Source of the DNA: Kitasatospora sp. NBC_00458
Lineage (GTDB): Bacteria; Actinomycetota; Actinomycetes; Streptomycetales; Streptomycetaceae
NCBI RefSeq assembly: GCF_036013975.1
Contig: NZ_CP107904.1
Coordinates: 682,001-746,000 of the forward strand
Direction: 5' to 3'
DNA: 64,000 nt
The notes beneath the pieces are model-generated. The model searched no databases. It saw only the letters and a program-made list of their open reading frames with translations, and was not told the origin of the DNA. Positions 9,401-22,700 of this stretch are shown one piece after another (the first letter of the stretch is position 1; every line of letters begins with the position of its first letter). A program made the position numbers and the translations under genes.

Positions 9401-12400
9401 CGCGTGGCGGGCGACGGCCTCCTCACGGGCCGAGTCGTCCAGCGGGGTGTTGCGGAACACGTACAGGGTGTCGAAGAGGCGGCCGAAGCCGCTGAGCCGC
9501 TGGATCCGGCCGAGGCCCACCTGGTGGTGGGGCAGCAGGGCGGCGTGCTCGCGCTGGACGCGGACCAGCAGGTCGCGCAGCGGCTCCCCCGGCCGCACGG
9601 TGACCCGGAACGGGAGGGTGTTCATGAACATCCCGATCATGGTGTCCACGCCCGGCAGCTCCGGCGGCCGCCCGGAGACGGTGGCGCCGAACACCACGTC
9701 GTCCGAGCCGGTGAGGCCGGCCAGGGTGAGCGCCCACGCGGTGCTGAGCACCGTGTTGAGGGTGATGCCGCAGGACCGGGCGAAGGCGCGCAGCCCGTCA
9801 CTGGTCGCCTCGTCCAGGACGATCGGGCAGACCTCGGCGATCACCGGCTGCCGGGCCGGGTCCTCGGGCGCGACCAGGGTGGCCTGGTCGAGGCCGGCCA
9901 GGTGGGCGCGCCAGGCCTCCGCCGAGGCCTCGCGGTCGGTGGCCGCGAGGTGGCGCAGGAACTCCCGGTACGGGGTGGCGGGCGCCAGCGCGTCCTCGTC
10001 GCCGCCGTGCCGGTAGAGGGCGAACAGCTCCTCGAAGAACAGCGACTCGGACCAGCCGTCGGTGAGGATGTGGTGCTGGGTCACGCAGAGCACGTGGCGC
10101 TCCTCGGCGAAGCGGAACAGGGTGACCCGCAGCAGCGGCGGCGCCGCGAGGTCGAACCGGGTGGCGGCGTCGGCGTGCGAGAACTCCTCCAGGGCGCGGT
10201 CCTGGGCGGCCCGGTCGAGGTGGCTCAGGTCGGTCTCCCGCCAGGGCAGCTCCCACGCACCGGGCACGATCTGCACCGGCTCGTCGAGTCCCTGGTGCCA
10301 GAAGCCCGCCCGCAGGTGGGGGTGGCGCCTCAGCAGCGCCTCGAAGGCGCGGCGCAGCGCGGCCCCGTCGACCGCGTGCAGCAGCTCGACGAAGTTCTGC
10401 ATCAGGTAGACGTCGAGCGCGCGGTCGTCGTAGACGGCGTGGAAGTACAGGCCCTCCTGGAGCGGGGAGAGCGGCAGCACCTCCTGCGCGTCGGGGCGGA
10501 GCTCGGCGGCCAGGGCGCGGACGGCGTCGGGCACGAGCACGGCGGGTCCGGTGCCCGGGCGGTCGGCCCCGGGCGCGGCCTCCGCCGCGGCGGCGGCGAG
10601 CCTGGCGGGCGTGCGGTGCTCGAAGACGTGGCGGGGGGTGAGGACCAGCTGCTCCTTGCGGAGCCGGCCGACCAGCTGGATCGAGCTGATCGAGTCCCCG
10701 CCGAGGACGAAGAAGTCGTCGTCGGCGCCGGCCGAGGCGAGGCCGAGGACGTCGGCGAAGACCCGGCACAGGACGGTCTCGGCCGGGGTGCGCGGGGCGC
10801 GGGAGGCCGGGTCCCCGGTGAGGACGGGGGCGGGCAGCGCGGCCCGGTCGAGCTTGCCGTTGACGTTGAGCGGCAGTGCGTCGAGGACCACCAGGGCGGC
10901 GGGGACGAGGTGTTCGGGCAGCACGGCGGCCAGCGCGGTGCGGGCCGCGGCCGGGTCGGCGCCGCCGGTCAGGTAGCCCACCAGGCGGCGCACCCCAGGG
11001 GTGTCCTCGCGGACGACCACGGCGGCGGTGGCGACACCGGGCAGTGCGATCAGGGCGGCCTCCACCTCGCCGGGCTCGATCCGGAACCCGCGGATCTTCA
11101 CCTGCTCGTCGGCCCGGCCGAGGTAGTCGAGGCGGCCGTCGGGCAGCCGGCGGACGAGGTCCCCGGTGCGGTACATCCGGCTTCCGGGCGGGCCGTACGG
11201 GTCGGCGACGAACCGGCCCGCGGTCAGGCCCGGCCGGTCGTGGTAGCCGCGGGCCAGCCCGGTCCCGGCCAGGTACAGCTCGCCGGGGGCGCCGTCGGGC
11301 GCGGGGCGCAGGGCGTGGTCGAGGACGCGGGCGGCGGTGCCGGCGATCGGCGCGCCGACCAGCGGGCGCGGGCTGTCGGCGAGGTCGGCGGCCAGGGCGT
11401 CGACGGTGTACTCGGTGGGCCCGTAGAGGTTGACGGCGCGGACGCCGTCGGCGGCGCGGACGGCGCTCCACTGGGCGGGCGGCACCGCCTCGCCGCCGAG
11501 CAGCAGCAGGGCGGGGCGGTGCTCGGCGTCGGTGAGGAGCCCCCAGTCGAGGAGCTGCTGGGCGTAGGTGGGGGTGACGTCGAGGGTGTCGACGCGGTGG
11601 TCGCGGACGTAGCGGGTGACGAACTCGGGGTCGCGGCGCTCGGTCTCGTCGAGGAGGTGCAGTTCGTGGCCGGCGAGCAGCCAGAACAGCTGCTCCCAGG
11701 AGGTGTCGAAGGAGAACGAGGCGGTGTGCAGGGCCCGCAGCCGGCGGCCGGCGGCCCGGGCGGCCGGGTCGAGCAGCGCCGCCCGGTGGTTGGCGTAGAG
11801 GTTGGCGAGGCCGCGGTGGGTGAGGACGACGCCCTTGGGGCGGCCGGTGGAGCCGGAGGTGTAGATGACGTAGGCGGGGTGTTCGGGGTCGACGGCGGGG
11901 AGCGCGGCGCCGTCGTCCCCCTCGGGGTCGCCCGGGTGGTCGGGGTCGTCCGGGTCGTCCGGGCCGTCCTTGCCGTCGAGCAGCAGCGGGCGCGGGCCGG
12001 CGGCGGGGAGCCGGCCGGCGGCGGCCGCCGTGGTGACCAGGCAGGCCGGGGCCGCGTCGGCGAGCATGTCGGCGAGCCGCTCGGCCGGGTGGTCGAGGTC
12101 CAGCGGCAGGTAGGCGGCGCCGCTGCGGAGCACGCCGAGCAGTGCGGTCACGGCGTCCGCCGAGCGCGGGACGGCGAGGGCGACCACCGACTCGGGGCCG
12201 ATCCCGCGCGCGGCCAGCCGGCGCGCCAGCCCGGCCGAGCGGCGGTCCAGCTCGGCGAAGGTCACGGACCGGCCGCCGGCGACCACCGCGACGGCCTCCG
12301 GGGTCGCGGCGGCCTGGGCCGCGAAGCGGTCGGCGACGCTCCCCCCGAACGCGGCGGCCTCCGGGCCGGTCCCGGCCGACACCAGCCGGGCGTGCTCCTC

Positions 12401-13717
12401 GTCGGTGGTCAGCCGCAGCGCGCCCACGCTCGCGCCGGGGTCGGCGGCGATCCGCTCCAGCAGCGCGGCCAGCCGTTCGCCGATCCGCTCGGCCTGGCGG
12501 CCGGTCAGCAGGTCGGGCCGGTACTCCAGGTCGACCTCGGCGGTGCGGCCCAGGGTGACGGCCAGGGTGAGCGGGTAGTGGGTGGCGTCGCGGGCGGTGA
12601 CGCCGGTGACGGCCGCCCCGCCGGCGAGCGCGGGGCGGGCGGACGGGTCGACGGGGTAGTTCTCGACCACGAGCAGGGTGTCGAACAGCTCGCCGCCGCC
12701 CGCCTGCCGCTGGATCCCGTGCAGGCCGAGGTGGTGGTGGGCGAGCAGGTCGTTCTGCTCGGCGCGGAACCGGCGGACCAGGTCGGCGACGGTCTCCTCG
12801 GGGCGCACCGCGACCCGGACCGGGACGGTGGTGATGAACAGTCCGATCATCGAGTCGACGCCGGGCAGTTCCTCGGGCCGGCCCGACACGGTCAGCCCGA
12901 AGACGGCGTCCCGGCGCCCGGTGAGGGAGCCGAGCAGCAGCCCCCACGCGCACTGGACGAGCGTGCTGGGGGTGGTGCCGAGCCGGCGGGCCGCCGCGGT
13001 GAGCGCCTCGGTGGCCTCCTCGGTGAACCGCCGGACGTGCCGGGCCGGGCGGACCGCCCGTCGGCCGGGGTCGGCCGGGGCGAGCAGGGTGGGCCCGTCC
13101 GTCCCGGCGAGCGCCGCGTGCCAGGCGCGTTCGGCGGCCGGCCGGTCCTGGTCGGCCAGCCAGCGCAGGTGGTCGCGGTAGGGGCGGACGGCGGGCAGGC
13201 CCGCCGGGTCGCCGCCCCGGTCGTAGAGCGCCAGCAGCTCGCGCACCAGGAGCGGCATCGACCAGCCGTCCACCAGGATGTGGTGCACGGTGACGATCAG
13301 CCGGTACTCGGTGTCGGCGAGGCGGGCCAGCGCGAGCCGGAGCAGCGGCGGCCGGTGCAGGACGAACCGCTCGGCCAGTTCGGCGCGTTCGGCCCGGTCC
13401 AGGGCGCCGCCGTCCGGGTCGGCGGCGTGCTCGGCCCGCAGGTCGGCCTCCCGCACGGCGATCCGCAGCTCGGCGGGGACGAACTGGACGGGCTCGGGCA
13501 CGTTCTCGTGCCAGAACCCGGCGCGCAGGTTGGCGTGCCGGCGGAGCAGCGCGTCGGCGGCCGCGCCGAGCCGGGCCGCGTCGACCGGGCCGCTCAGCGC
13601 GACGGTCAGCTGGACGGTGTAGACGTCCGCGGCCTGCTCGTCGTAGGAGGAGAGGAACAGCATGCCCTGCTGGAGCGGGGAGAGCGGGAGCATGTCCGCG
13701 AGGCCGGTCCTGGTCAT
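6419..13717 (-). CDS. NRPS, two modules plus thioesterase (C-A-T-C-A-T-TE)
   Basis: About 2432 aa. Domains with approximate landmark residues: C (HHILVDGWS, 148), A ([11 protein letters not shown], 623), T (LGGDSIS, 1005), C (HHILTDGWS, 1215), A (1705), T (LGGHSLL, 2088), TE (GYSFGG, 2223; late VGHDELM). Pocket residues read by eye are DTEDLGLVDK for the first A and DMENLGLVNK for the second. The second is one conservative change from the published L-N5-hydroxyornithine code of coelichelin synthetase; the first is related and suggests a basic or hydroxyornithine-type substrate. The first C opens with LPLSPLQQG, as in domains that accept a D-residue, matching the epimerase that ends the preceding protein. 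The start ATG overlaps that gene's stop (ATGA). The EntF-like TE would release or cyclise the peptide. Confidence 0.93.
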   Translation of the reverse strand: MTRTGLADMLPLSPLQQGMLFLSSYDEQAADVYTVQLTVALSGPVDAARLGAAADALLRRHANLRAGFWHENVPEPVQFVPAELRIAVREADLRAEHAADPDGGALDRAERAELAERFVLHRPPLLRLALARLADTEYRLIVTVHHILVDGWSMPLLVRELLALYDRGGDPAGLPAVRPYRDHLRWLADQDRPAAERAWHAALAGTDGPTLLAPADPGRRAVRPARHVRRFTEEATEALTAAARRLGTTPSTLVQCAWGLLLGSLTGRRDAVFGLTVSGRPEELPGVDSMIGLFITTVPVRVAVRPEETVADLVRRFRAEQNDLLAHHHLGLHGIQRQAGGGELFDTLLVVENYPVDPSARPALAGGAAVTGVTARDATHYPLTLAVTLGRTAEVDLEYRPDLLTGRQAERIGERLAALLERIAADPGASVGALRLTTDEEHARLVSAGTGPEAAAFGGSVADRFAAQAAATPEAVAVVAGGRSVTFAELDRRSAGLARRLAARGIGPESVVALAVPRSADAVTALLGVLRSGAAYLPLDLDHPAERLADMLADAAPACLVTTAAAAGRLPAAGPRPLLLDGKDGPDDPDDPDHPGDPEGDDGAALPAVDPEHPAYVIYTSGSTGRPKGVVLTHRGLANLYANHRAALLDPAARAAGRRLRALHTASFSFDTSWEQLFWLLAGHELHLLDETERRDPEFVTRYVRDHRVDTLDVTPTYAQQLLDWGLLTDAEHRPALLLLGGEAVPPAQWSAVRAADGVRAVNLYGPTEYTVDALAADLADSPRPLVGAPIAGTAARVLDHALRPAPDGAPGELYLAGTGLARGYHDRPGLTAGRFVADPYGPPGSRMYRTGDLVRRLPDGRLDYLGRADEQVKIRGFRIEPGEVEAALIALPGVATAAVVVREDTPGVRRLVGYLTGGADPAAARTALAAVLPEHLVPAALVVLDALPLNVNGKLDRAALPAPVLTGDPASRAPRTPAETVLCRVFADVLGLASAGADDDFFVLGGDSISSIQLVGRLRKEQLVLTPRHVFEHRTPARLAAAAAEAAPGADRPGTGPAVLVPDAVRALAAELRPDAQEVLPLSPLQEGLYFHAVYDDRALDVYLMQNFVELLHAVDGAALRRAFEALLRRHPHLRAGFWHQGLDEPVQIVPGAWELPWRETDLSHLDRAAQDRALEEFSHADAATRFDLAAPPLLRVTLFRFAEERHVLCVTQHHILTDGWSESLFFEELFALYRHGGDEDALAPATPYREFLRHLAATDREASAEAWRAHLAGLDQATLVAPEDPARQPVIAEVCPIVLDEATSDGLRAFARSCGITLNTVLSTAWALTLAGLTGSDDVVFGATVSGRPPELPGVDTMIGMFMNTLPFRVTVRPGEPLRDLLVRVQREHAALLPHHQVGLGRIQRLSGFGRLFDTLYVFRNTPLDDSAREEAVARHAIGWTHSVDGTHYPLTLAVTPDRALELSLAYRPDLFDAGTARSVADRLAALVRSLPGDPATPVGRLAATEPAELERLLGLGDDTGHAVPDTTVDRLLAEQAARTPDATALVFGGERLSYAELDRRADRLAHALIARGAGPERFVALALPRSADFVVALFAVLRTGAGYLPLDLDHPAARLADMLADTRPLCLVTVTAVADGLPEPGGAGGQGGADRPGGLPRLVLDHPDGRAELAAAPDRPVTAADLTAPRHADHPAYVIHTSGSTGRPKGVVVPHRGLTTMLVNHRARIFGPAVDRAGGRRLRIAHTVSFAFDMSWEEFFWLVDGHEVHVIGEALRLDPDALVAHYHRERVDVVNVTPSYAQQLIEAGLLADGRHRPLLVLLGGEAVPESLWQLLDRTGGTTGYNLYGPTEYTVNALGAGVDESATATVGRPVMNTRARVLDHALRPVPVGVPGELYLAGDGLARGYHDRPGLTAGRFVADPYGPAGGRMYRTGDQVRFRPDGRLDYLGRTDQQVKIRGFRVEPGEVESALLALDAVAAAAVVPQRGPGGTRLVAYTVPAPGSPADSTGLRAALAATLPEYLVPAAFVALDALPLTVNGKVDRAALPVPAPAGQGTSRPPADAREALLRELFAEVLGLPGIGVDDNFFELGGHSLLAMRLAGRIRAELNTPVQVATLMAAPTVAGVAARIGTDARRDALRTLLPLREAGALLPLFCVHPASGFGWQYAGLLRHLDRERPLYGLQSPGLRGELPQVADVRELAALYLAEVRAVQPQGPYHLLGYSFGGTVAHAMAALLQEGGEEVAFLGLLDAYPPETEDWSFAADPAFRERLAEEEAGFLAGVAGLGVEAPQSPAGPDAGAGSGQDRDAGPDGDAGAVTARAVGREEAIAAIRASQGVLAGFDEELLNAIVDTNVHCVGLLARSRTPLWTGDALFVTAARTTAPEDAPAKVWPPYLRGRLDEHVLDVGHDELMDEQALALIGPLVQRALAEGV

Positions 13718-16700
13718 CGCTGGTCCTTCCACATCTGTTCGAGCATGGCGATCTGGTCCTGGTCGAGGGAGATCAGATCGAGGTCGGAGGGGGTGTGGCC
13801 GCCGGCTCCGGCGGCGCCGGCCCAGGCGGCGAGGCCGTCGAGGGCGGTGGTCCACGCCTCGGCGAGGGCACGGGCGGTCGTCTCCGGCAGGGCGCCGGCG
13901 GCGGGGATCCAGTCCGCGACCAGCCGGGGGCCGTCGGGGCCGGGGTCGATCCGGGCGACGATCTCCAGCGGGTGGGAGAGCGGGCTCCCGGGGTCGGGCC
14001 CGACGTCCAGGGCGTCGGCCTCGGGTGCCGGTCCCCAGGCGGTGCCGGGGGTGTGGGTGCGGCGGCCGAGGTAGTTCCAGAGCACCTCGGGCCGGTCGGC
14101 CGGGTCGAAGCGGCGGGCGGTGGCGGCGTTGGCGTAGCGGAGCAGGCCCGCGCCGATCCCGCCGGCGGGGACGGCCCGCAGCTGTTCCTTGACCGCCTTG
14201 AGGGCGCGTCCGGCGTCCTCGCCGCCGCTCAGGGCGGCGGCCGGGTCGACGGGGCCGGCGGCGAGCCGCACCGGGTGGAGGCTGGTCAGCCAGCCGACGG
14301 TGCGGGAGAGGTCGGCGCCGGGCAGCAGGTCCTGTTCCCGGCCGTGGCCCTCCAGTTCGACCGGCAGTCCGCCGGCCGCCCGCCCCGGGTCGAGGCGGGC
14401 CGCGGCCAGGGCGAGCGCGGTGAGCAGCACGTCGTTGACGGTGCCGTGGACGGCCCCGGGGACGGCGTCCAGCAGCGGCGCGGTCCGTTCGGCGGAGAGG
14501 GTGACGGTGAACGGGCGGGCGGTGGCGGCGGTGTCCAGGGCCGGGTCCAGCGGGCGGGAGGCGAGCGGGCGGCGGCCCTCCCCGGCGGCCCCGGCGGCCA
14601 GCCAGTGGTCGAGTTCGGCGGTCCGGCGGGGGCTGTGGGCCTCGGCGAGGAGGTGCTCGGTCCAGGCGCGCAGCGAGGTGGCGACCGGTTCGAGGACCGG
14701 CGGGCGGCCGGCGGCGGCGTCCTGCCAGGCGGTCCGCAGGTCGTCCAGCAGGATGCCCCAGGAGACCTCGTCGACCGCGAGGTGGTGGGCGGTCAGCAGC
14801 AGGCGGCCCGCCTCCCCGGGGCCGGTGTCGAGGTGGACGGCCTCCAGGAGGCGGCCGTCGCCGGGGCTCAGCCGGCCCACCGCCGCGGCCGACTCGGCGG
14901 TGACCAGGGCGCGGAGCGCCGCCTCGTCGAGGCCGTCGGCGGGTCGGGCGCGCAGGTGGTCGGCGGCGGTCACGGCCCCGGGCGGGGCCGCGACGGCCGA
15001 CCAGACGCCGGGGGCCGGCCGGTGGAGGACCTGGCGCAGGCCGGCGTGCCGGTCGAGCAGCGCCTGGAGGGCGGCGGCCAGGTCGGGGGTGCGGACGCCG
15101 GGCGGCAGGAGCACCAGCCGGGTCTGGGCGATCCGGTCGACCGGGCCGCCGCGTTCGGCGAGCCAGTGGGCGATCGGCGGCAGCGGCAGCGGGCCGGTGC
15201 CGTCGTCGTGCGGCCTGGGGCCGCCCCGGGCGGTTCCGGCGGCCGGGGCGGCCGGGGCCGCGAGTCCGGCGAGCCGGGCGGGGGTGGGCGCCTCGAAGAC
15301 CTGGCGGGCGGTCAGGGTCAGACCGGCCTTGCGGGCCAGCGAGACCAGTCGGATGGAGACGATGCTGTCGCCGCCGAGTTCGAAGAAGTCGGCGTGCGGG
15401 TCGACGGCGGGCAGGCCGAGGGCCTCGGCCATCACCCGGGCCAGCACGGCGGCGGGATCGGCGGTGGCGGGATCGGTGGCGGCGCGCTCGGTGGCGGGCG
15501 CGGTGGCCGGGCCGGCGGGCGGCGCCGGCAGCGCCCGGCGGTCGAGCTTGCCGTTGACGGACAGCGGCAGGGCGTCCAGCAGGACGACGGGCGCCGGGAC
15601 CATGTACGCGGGCAGCCGTTCCGCCGCGAGCTTGCGCAGGTGGCGGGCGTCCGGCTCGGCCCCGGGCACCGGGACGACGTACCCGATCAGCCGCGCACCC
15701 CCGGAGCCGGACTCGCGGACCGCCGCGGCGGCCTGGGCGACCCCCGGCAGCGTGCCGAGCACCGCCTCCACCTCGCCGAGTTCGATCCGCAGGCCGCGCA
15801 GCTTGACCTGGTCGTCGGTGCGGCCGAGGTAGTGCACCCGGCCGTCCGCCGTCCGCCGGGCGAGGTCCCCGGTGCGGTACATCCGGCTGCCGGGCGGCCC
15901 GTACGGGTCGGCGGTGAAGCGTTCGGCGGTGAGCGCCGCCCGGTTCAGGTAGCCCCGGGCCAGCTGCACCCCGGTCAGGTACAGCTCGCCGGGCGTGCCG
16001 AGCGGGACGGGCCGCAGCCGTGCGTCCAGCACCCGGACCCCGGTGTTCCACACCGGGCGGCCGATCGGGACGCCGTCGCCGGGGCGGCCGGCGCCGGGCC
16101 GGGCGTGCTCGGCGGCGACGTGCTCGGCGGTGACGTCGACCGCCGCTTCGGTGGGCCCGTAGAGGTTCTCCAGGGCCACCTCCCGGCCGGCGGCGGACGC
16201 CCGGAAGCGCTCGGCGAGGTCGACCGGCAGGGCCTCCCCGCTGCACACCACCCGCCGCAGCGACGGGCACTCGGCGAGCCGCCGGTCGGCCAGGAAGGCG
16301 GCGAGCATGGAGGGCACGAAGTGGGCGACGGTGGCCCGGTGGCGGCGGACCAGGTCGGCCAGGTAGCCGGGGTCGCGGTGCCCGTCGGGGCGGGCGACCA
16401 CCACGGGGACGCCCGCGGCGAACGGCCAGAACAGCTCCCAGACCGAGACGTCGAAACCGGCCGGGGTCTTGTGCAGCACCCGGTCGTCCCCGCCGAGCGG
16501 GTAGGCGTCCTGCATCCACCGCAGGCGGTTGACGATCGCGGCGTGGCTGACCTGCACGCCCTTGGGCAGACCGGTGGAGCCGGAGGTGAAGATGACGTAC
16601 GCGGGGTGGTCCGGGTCCAGCGGGGCGAGCCGGTCGCGGTCGGTGACCGGGCCGGCCGGGAGGGCCGCCAGCGCGGCCTCCGTGCCCGGGTCGCCGAGCA

Positions 16701-19700
16701 GGACGACGGTGGGGCCCTCGGTCGCGGGTGCGCCGGGGGTAGCGGGCGCACCGGGGGTAGCGGGTGCGTCGGGGGTAGCGGGTGCGCCGGGAGCGCCGGC
16801 CGGCAGTCGGCCGGCCGATCCGGGGTCGGTGAGGACGCAGACCGGGCGGGCCGTGCCGAGGAGGTGGCGCAGCCGCTCGGCCGGGTGGTCGAGGTCCAGC
16901 GGCAGGTAGGCGCCGCCGGCGCGGACCACCGCGTGCACGGCCACCAGCAGGTCGGCGGAGCGCGGCAGCGCGACGGCGACCACGCTCTCCGGGCCGACCC
17001 CGCGGGCGATCAGCAGCCGGGCGAGCCGGTCCGCGCGGTCGTCGAAGGCGGCCCGGGACAGCTCGGCGCCGTCCGTCAGCACCGCGGGTCCGGCGGCGCC
17101 CGGCCGGGCTCCGGCGGCGACCAGGGCGGGCAGGGTGGCCGGGTCCCCGGGGCCGGCCGGCCGGTCGGTGGGCTCCGGTCCGTACAGGGCGAGCGCGCGT
17201 TCGCCGTCGGCCATCGGGTCGAGGTCGGCGAGGGGCCGCGCCGGGTCGGCGACGGCCTGCTCCGCGAGGCGGACCAGCCGGTCGGCGAGGGTGCGGGCGG
17301 TCGCGTCGTCGAAGCGGTCCCGGCTGTACCGGACGCCGCCATCCAGCCGTCCGCTGCCGTCGGCGGCGGGGCCGGCCGCCACCTCCAGGTCGAACTTGGC
17401 GCCGCCGGTGTCCACCAGCAGTTCGGCCGCGGCGGCTCCGAGGAGCCGGGCCGGGGCGGGGGCCGCGGAGTGGAAGGTGACCATGGTCTGGAAGAGCGGG
17501 TGGCGTCCGGCCGTACGGGTCGGCGCGACCGCCCGGACCACCTGCTCGAACGGCAGGTCGGCGTGGTCGAAGGCGGCCAGGTCGGCGTCGCGCACCCGCT
17601 CCAGCAGCGTGCCGAAGTCCGGGGTGCCGGACAGGTCGGTGCGCAGCGCCAGGGTGTTGAGGTGGTAGCCGATCTGGCCCTGGAGCGCGGCGTCGGTGCG
17701 GGCCGAGACGGGCGCCCCGACCACGATGTCCTCCCCCGCTCCGAGCCGGTGCAGCAGGGTGGCGACCAGGGCGTGGACGGCCATGAACAGGGTCGCGCCG
17801 TGGGCGCGGGCGAGCGCGGCGAGCGCCGCGGTGGTGTCGGCGGGGAGTTCGAACAGGGCGACGGCGCCCCGGTGGGTGGGCCGGACCGGCCGGGAGCGGT
17901 CGGCGGGCAGCGCGACCTCCTCGGGCGCGCCGGCCAGCGCACGCGTCCAGTACTCCCGCTGCCGGTCCCCGACCCGGGCCAGCAGCTCACCCTGCCAGCG
18001 GGCGAAGTCCGCGTACTGGAGCGGGAGTTCGTCGAACTCGGGGGCCCGGCCGGCCCGCCGGGCGGCGTACGCGGTGTCGAGGTCGGCGAGCAGCGGGGCG
18101 GTGGACTCCTCGTCTCCGGCGATGTGGTGCAGCGTCAGCAGCAGGACGTGCTCGCGCTCGGCGGCCCGCAGCAGGTGGGCGCGGAACGGCGGCTCGGCCG
18201 CGAGGTCGAACGGCGGGGCGAGCAGGGTGCGGAGCGTGGCGTCGAGCCCCTCCCCGCCGACCGGCAGCACGGTGAGCGGGACGGGCCGCGCACCGGGGGC
18301 GAGGACGTGCTGGTAGGGCTCGCCGTCGTGCTCCCGCACCACGGTGCGCAGGCTCTCGTGCCGGGCGGCGACGTCGGCGAGGGCGGCGGCGAGGGCGCCC
18401 GGGTCGAGCGCTCCGGTGAGCCGGACCGCGATCGGGACGTGGTAGGCCGCGCCGGAGTCCTGCACCTGGTCGAGCAGCCAGAGGCCGAGCTGGCCGGGCG
18501 AGAGCGGCGGGTGTTCCGGGCGCGGGCCCGCGGCGGGCTCCGGGCGGTCGGTCCCGGCCCGCTCGGCGAGCCGGGCGGCGAGCGCGGCCGGGGTCGGTGC
18601 GGCGAAGACGTCGCGGACGGCGGTGTCGGTCCGCAGGACGGCGCGGATCCGCCCGGCCAGCCGGGTGGCCAGCAGGGAGTGGCCGCCGAGGGCGAAGAAG
18701 TCGTCCTCGGGCCCGACCTCCGGCAGGTCGAGGACGGTGGCGAAGGCGCCGCAGAGCAGCTCCTCGCGGGTGTCGCGGGGCGGACGGGAGAGCGGCACGG
18801 CCGGACCGGCCGGGGCGGGCAGGGCCGCGCGGTCCAGCTTGCCGTTGGCGGTCGTCGGCAGCTGCGGCAGGACGACCACGGCGGCGGGCACCAGGTAGTC
18901 GGGCAGCGAGGCGGCGAGGGCGCGGCGCAGGGCGGCCGGGTCGGCGGCGCCGGTGGCGTAGCCGACCAGGCGCCGGTGGCCGGGGGTGTCCTCGCGGACC
19001 AGCGCGGCGGCGGCGCCGACGCCGGGCTGCCGGGCCAGCGCGGCCTCCACCTCGCCGAGTTCGATCCGGAACCCGCGCAGCTTCACCTGGTCGTCGGTCC
19101 GGCCCAGGTACTCCAGCGCACCGTCCGCACGCCGCCGGGCGAGGTCCCCGGTGCGGTACATCCGGCCGCCCGGCGGACCGAACGGGTCGGCGGTGAACCG
19201 CTCGGCGGTCAGCGCCGCCCGGTTCAGGTAGCCCCGCGCCAACTGCACCCCCGCGAGGTACAGCTCCCCCGGCACACCCGCCGGCACCGGCCGCAGCCGC
19301 GCGTCCAGGACGTGGGCCCGGGTGTTGTCCAGCGGGCGTCCGATCACCGGCCCGGCGGCGTCCGCCGCCTCCGCCACCAGCGCGTCGACGGTGGCCTCGG
19401 TCGGGCCGTAGTAGTTGACGACCCGGACGTCCGGGTGGCCGCGCAGCTCGTCCCAGAGGTCGGGCGGCACGCCCTCGCCGCCGAGCAGCAGCACCGGCGG
19501 CCGGTGGGCCCCCGCCAGCAGGCCCGCGTCCAGCAGCTGCCGGGCGTACGACGGGGTGACGTCGAGGGCGTCGATCCGGTGCTCGGCGCAGTAGCCCACG
19601 ACGGCCTCCGCGTCGCGGCGGACGGTGTCGTCGAGCAGGTGCAGCTCGTGGCCGGCGACCAGCCAGAGCAGCTGCTCCCAGGAGGAGTCGAAGGAGAACG

Positions 19701-22700
19701 ACGCGGTGTGCAGGGCGCGCACCCGGCGGCCCAGCCCGGCGGCGACCGGGCGGTAGAGGGTGCGGTCGTGGTCGTGGAACAGGTTGTCGAGTCCGCCGTG
19801 GGTGAGGACGACGCCCTTGGGGCGGCCGGTCGAGCCCGAGGTGTAGACGACGTAGCACACCTGGGCCGGGTCGGCCGGGAGGTGGACGGGCCCGGTCGGT
19901 CCGGCGGCGAGGGCGGCGGCGGTGGCGGGGTCGTCGAGGAGGACGGCCGGGGTGCCGGGCGGCAGCAGCCGGGCGCCCGCTCCGGTGGTGAGGACGGTGC
20001 CGGGGGCCGCGTCCGCCAGCATGTGGGCGAGCCGCTCCGCGGGCAGCCCGAGGTCGAGCGGCAGGAACCCGCCGCCGAGGCGCAGCACGGCCAGTGCGGC
20101 GGCCACCGCGTCGGCGGTGCGCGGCAGGGCGAGGGCGGTCAGCGTGCCCGGTCCGGCGCCGTCGGCGAGCAGCAGCCGGGCGATCCGGTCGGCGCGGTCG
20201 TCGAGTTCACGGAAGGTCAGGCGCTCGGCGCCGGCCACCACGGCCGTGGCGCCGGGGGTGGCCGCGGCCCGGGCGGCGAACTCCTCGGCGGCGGTGGTGG
20301 CCGGGCGGGCGCGGCCGGTGGCGTTCCAGCGGTCCAGCTCGGCGTGCTCGCCGGGGGACAGCAGGTCGAGCCGGCCGACCGGGGTGGCGGGGTCGGCCGT
20401 CACCAGGGTCAGCAGGCGGACCAGGCGGGCGGCCAGGGTCTGCACCGTGGCGCGGTCGAACAGGTCGGTGGCGTAGCGGATGCCGCCCACCAGTCCGCCC
20501 TCGGCCGGGTCGCCGGGCGGCAGGTCGTCGCGGGCCGGGTCGTCGGTGGAGGTGCCGACGGTGGAGGTGCCGCCAGTCGAGGTGCTGACGGTCCGGGCGG
20601 GCCGGAGCACCACGTCCAGGTCGAACTTGGCGGCGCCGGGATCGACGGCCACCTGCTCGGTGGCGAGGCCGAACAGCCGGGAGGTGTCGGGGCCCGCCTC
20701 CTCCAGGGCCACCATGGTCTGGAACAGCGGGTGGCGGCCGGGCGACCGGGGCGGCGCGAGCTCCTCCACCACCCGGTCGAACGGCACGTCGGCGTGGTCG
20801 AGTGCGGCCAGGTCGGCGGCACGGACCCGCTCCAGCAGCTCGGCGAACGTCGGGTCGCCGGACAGGTCGGCCCGCAGCACCACCGTGTTGACGAAGAAGC
20901 CCACCAGCCCGTCCAGCGCCGCCTCCCCGCCGCGCCCCGCGACCGGGGTCCCGAGCGGGACGTCGTCACCGCCGCCGAGCCGGTGCAGCAGCGCCGCCAC
21001 CGCCGCGTGGACGGCCATGAACGGCGTGGCGCCGTGCGCCGCGGCGAGCGCGCGCAGGCGTGCGGTGACGTCCGCCGGGACGGCGAACCCGACGGTGTCG
21101 CCGCGGCCGCTCGGGACGGCCGGCCGGGGGCGGTCGGCGGGCAGCGGGACCTCCTCCGGCAGCCCGGCCAGCGCCGTCCGCCAGTGCGCGAGCTGGGGCG
21201 CCGGGTCCAGGCCCGCCTGCCAGAGCGCGAAGTCCGGGTACTGCACGGGGAGTTCGGCGAACTCCGGGGCCCGCCCGGCGAGCCGCGCCGCGTACCCCGC
21301 CTGGAGGTCGGCAACCAGCGGGGCGAACGACGCCTCGTCGGCGGCGATGTGGTGCAGCAGGAGCACCAGGATCCGGCCGCCGTCGGGGGCGCACAGCAGG
21401 GTGGCCCGCAGCGGCGGTTCGACGGCCAGGTCGAAGGGCCGGGCGGCCTCCTCCCGGGCGGCCGCGACGAGGTCGCCGGGGACGTCGCGGACGGTCAGCG
21501 GCGCGGCGGCGGCCGCCTCGGCCGGGGTCAGCACCCGCTGGTACGACTCGCCGTCCAGGACCTCGAAGACGGTCCGCAGGCTCTCGTGCCGGGCCGTCAG
21601 GTCGGCGACGGCGTCCGCGAGCGCGGCCGCGTCCAGCCGTCGGCCGTCCGCGTCGTCGATCCGCAGGGCCAGCGGCAGGTGGTACGCGGTACCGGGCCCC
21701 TCCAGCTGGTCCAGGAACCAGAGCCGCCGCTGGCCGGCGGAGAGCGGCAGGCGGTCGGGCCGGGGACCGGCCGTGAGGGCGGGGCGCTCGACGGCGGTCC
21801 GGCCGGCCAGCCGGGCGGCGAGCGCGGCCGGGGTCGGCGCCTCGAAGACGTCCCGGACGGCCACCGGGACGCCGAGCGCGGCCCGGATCCGGGCCGCGGC
21901 CCGGGCGGCGAGCAGCGAGTGGCCGCCGAGCGCGAAGAAGCCGTCCTCGGCGCCCGCCCCGGACAGGCCGAGCACCTCCGCGAAGGCCGCGCAGACGGCG
22001 TGCTCGGTGGGGGTGGCCGGGGGCCGTCCGGCCGCGGCGGGCCGGTCGGGGGCGGGCAGCGCGCGCCGGTCGGTCTTGCCGTTGGCCGTCAGCGGCAGCG
22101 ACTCCAGCACCACGACCACCGACGGCACCATGTACTCGGGCAGCACCGCCGCCAGCGCGCGGCGCAGCTCCTCGGGGTCGACCGCTCCGGTGACGTACCC
22201 GACCAGCTGCTGCCGGCCCGGCTCGTCCTCGCGCACCAGCGCGACCGCCCGGCCGACACCCGGCAGCGCCGCCAACGCGGCCTCCACCTCACCGAGTTCG
22301 ATCCGGAACCCGCGCAGCTTCACCTGGTCGTCGGTCCGCCCCAGGTACTCCAGCGCACCGTCCGCACGCCGCCGGGCGAGGTCCCCCGTGCGGTACATCC
22401 GGCCGCCGGGCGGACCGAACGGGTCGGCGGTGAACCGCTCGGCGGTCAGCGCCGCCCGGTTCAGGTAGCCCCGCGCCAGCTGCACCCCCGCGAGGTACAG
22501 CTCCCCCGGCACACCCGACGGCACCGGCCGCAACCGCGCGTCCAGGACGTGGGCCCGGGTGTTGTCCAGCGGGGTGCCGATGGCGGGGACGCCCCGGTGG
22601 CCGGCCGACAGCTCCGCCGCCGTCGCCCACACCGTCACCTCCGTCGGCCCGTACACGTTCGTCACCCGCCCGCACACACCCGCCAACCGCTCCGCCAACC

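Noticed and set aside
13718..16519. Upstream extension of the smaller NRPS frame
   Set aside because: The frame stays open by chance inside the preceding NRPS gene and reads Arg/Pro-rich sequence. Homology starts at the ATG at 13717, which overlaps the previous stop.
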